A DNA stretch of 64,000 nt. It comes from Oegoconia quadripuncta (taxonomy: Eukaryota; Arthropoda; Insecta; Lepidoptera; Autostichidae). Of this stretch, positions 63,865-64,000 are shown one piece after another; the first letter of the stretch is position 1, and the number at the start of each line of letters is the position of its first letter. A model generated the notes under the pieces. That model did no database searches, had not been told where the DNA came from, and saw only the letters and a program-made list of their open reading frames with translations. The stretch is taken from contig OX438757.1 in the NCBI GenBank assembly GCA_949316235.1, positions 16,245,505 to 16,309,504 of the forward strand, read 5' to 3'. A program made the position numbers and the translations under genes.

Positions 63865-64000
63865 TTATTTATTTTTTTTTTTTTAAACTGGTTTCGCTTT
63901 TGACTACAATCTCACCCGATGGAAAGTGACGATGTAGCCGAAGATGTATCACGCACACCGAGTAAATGCCTATTCACTCTAGACTTGAAGATCCCAAGGT
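63865..64000 (-). pseudogene. Jockey-like LINE (L2) 3-prime end, runs off the right edge
   Basis: Inverse of 17425-17585: ACTACAATCTCACCCGATGG, ATCACGCACACCGAGTAAAT and GACTTGAAGATCCCAAGGT at the edge. Confidence 0.7.

Overview
The window looks like nuclear DNA of a moth or butterfly (Lepidoptera). It is AT-rich and packed with tRNA-headed SINEs, RTE- and Jockey-like LINE 3-prime ends, Helitron-like ends and small foldback DNA elements of kinds familiar from lepidopteran genomes. The order-level assignment is an inference from repeat content and remembered motifs; no database was searched. There are no bacterial or phage features.

The only intact-looking host genes are four large leucine-rich-repeat (LRR) membrane proteins, all on the minus strand: 6433-9513, 21663-24775, 38468-41781 and 51849-55051. 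Each is one long exon of about 3.1-3.3 kb. Each encodes the end of a signal peptide, a four-cysteine N-terminal segment, about 31 LRRs (counted in copies 1 and 3), a two-cysteine C-terminal cap ending in a GGNP-x-x-C motif, a helical stalk, one transmembrane helix and a tail of about 30 residues. None has a TIR, kinase or other signalling domain. They form two sister pairs. Copies 1 and 2 end in EMD. Copies 3 and 4 end in S-N-L or S-A-L, which fits a class I PDZ ligand. A pyrimidine tract plus CAG sits at the homologous phase-1 position before all four long exons. Copies 3 and 4 have no usable in-frame ATG there, so a short first coding exon lies upstream and was not located. The cluster reads as a tandemly expanded cell-surface receptor or adhesion family. 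The ligand and role cannot be read from sequence.

The 10-14 kb between the genes is almost entirely repeats. From left to right: the 5-prime part of a BEL/Pao retrotransposon running off the left edge (1-745, minus), a decayed LINE reverse transcriptase with a small nested insertion (3280-4030), many copies of three SINE families (called A, B and C here), a TA-flanked MITE family (M1), a decayed LINE RT (26421-27807), a 1.8 kb inverted structure centred on a GC-rich Harbinger-like element (28763-30565), several perfect or near-perfect hairpin elements (14979-15301, 42822-43012, 44593-44909, 56121-56322), a 1.25 kb terminal-inverted-repeat element with a distinctive end sequence (60083-61328) and nested LINE tails at the right edge. 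The SINE-A tail is visibly related to the coding 3-prime end of a LINE also present here, which suggests a SINE/LINE partnership.

Limits: everything was read by eye. Repeat boundaries are good to roughly 10-20 bases except where exact ends are given, and LRR counts are manual.
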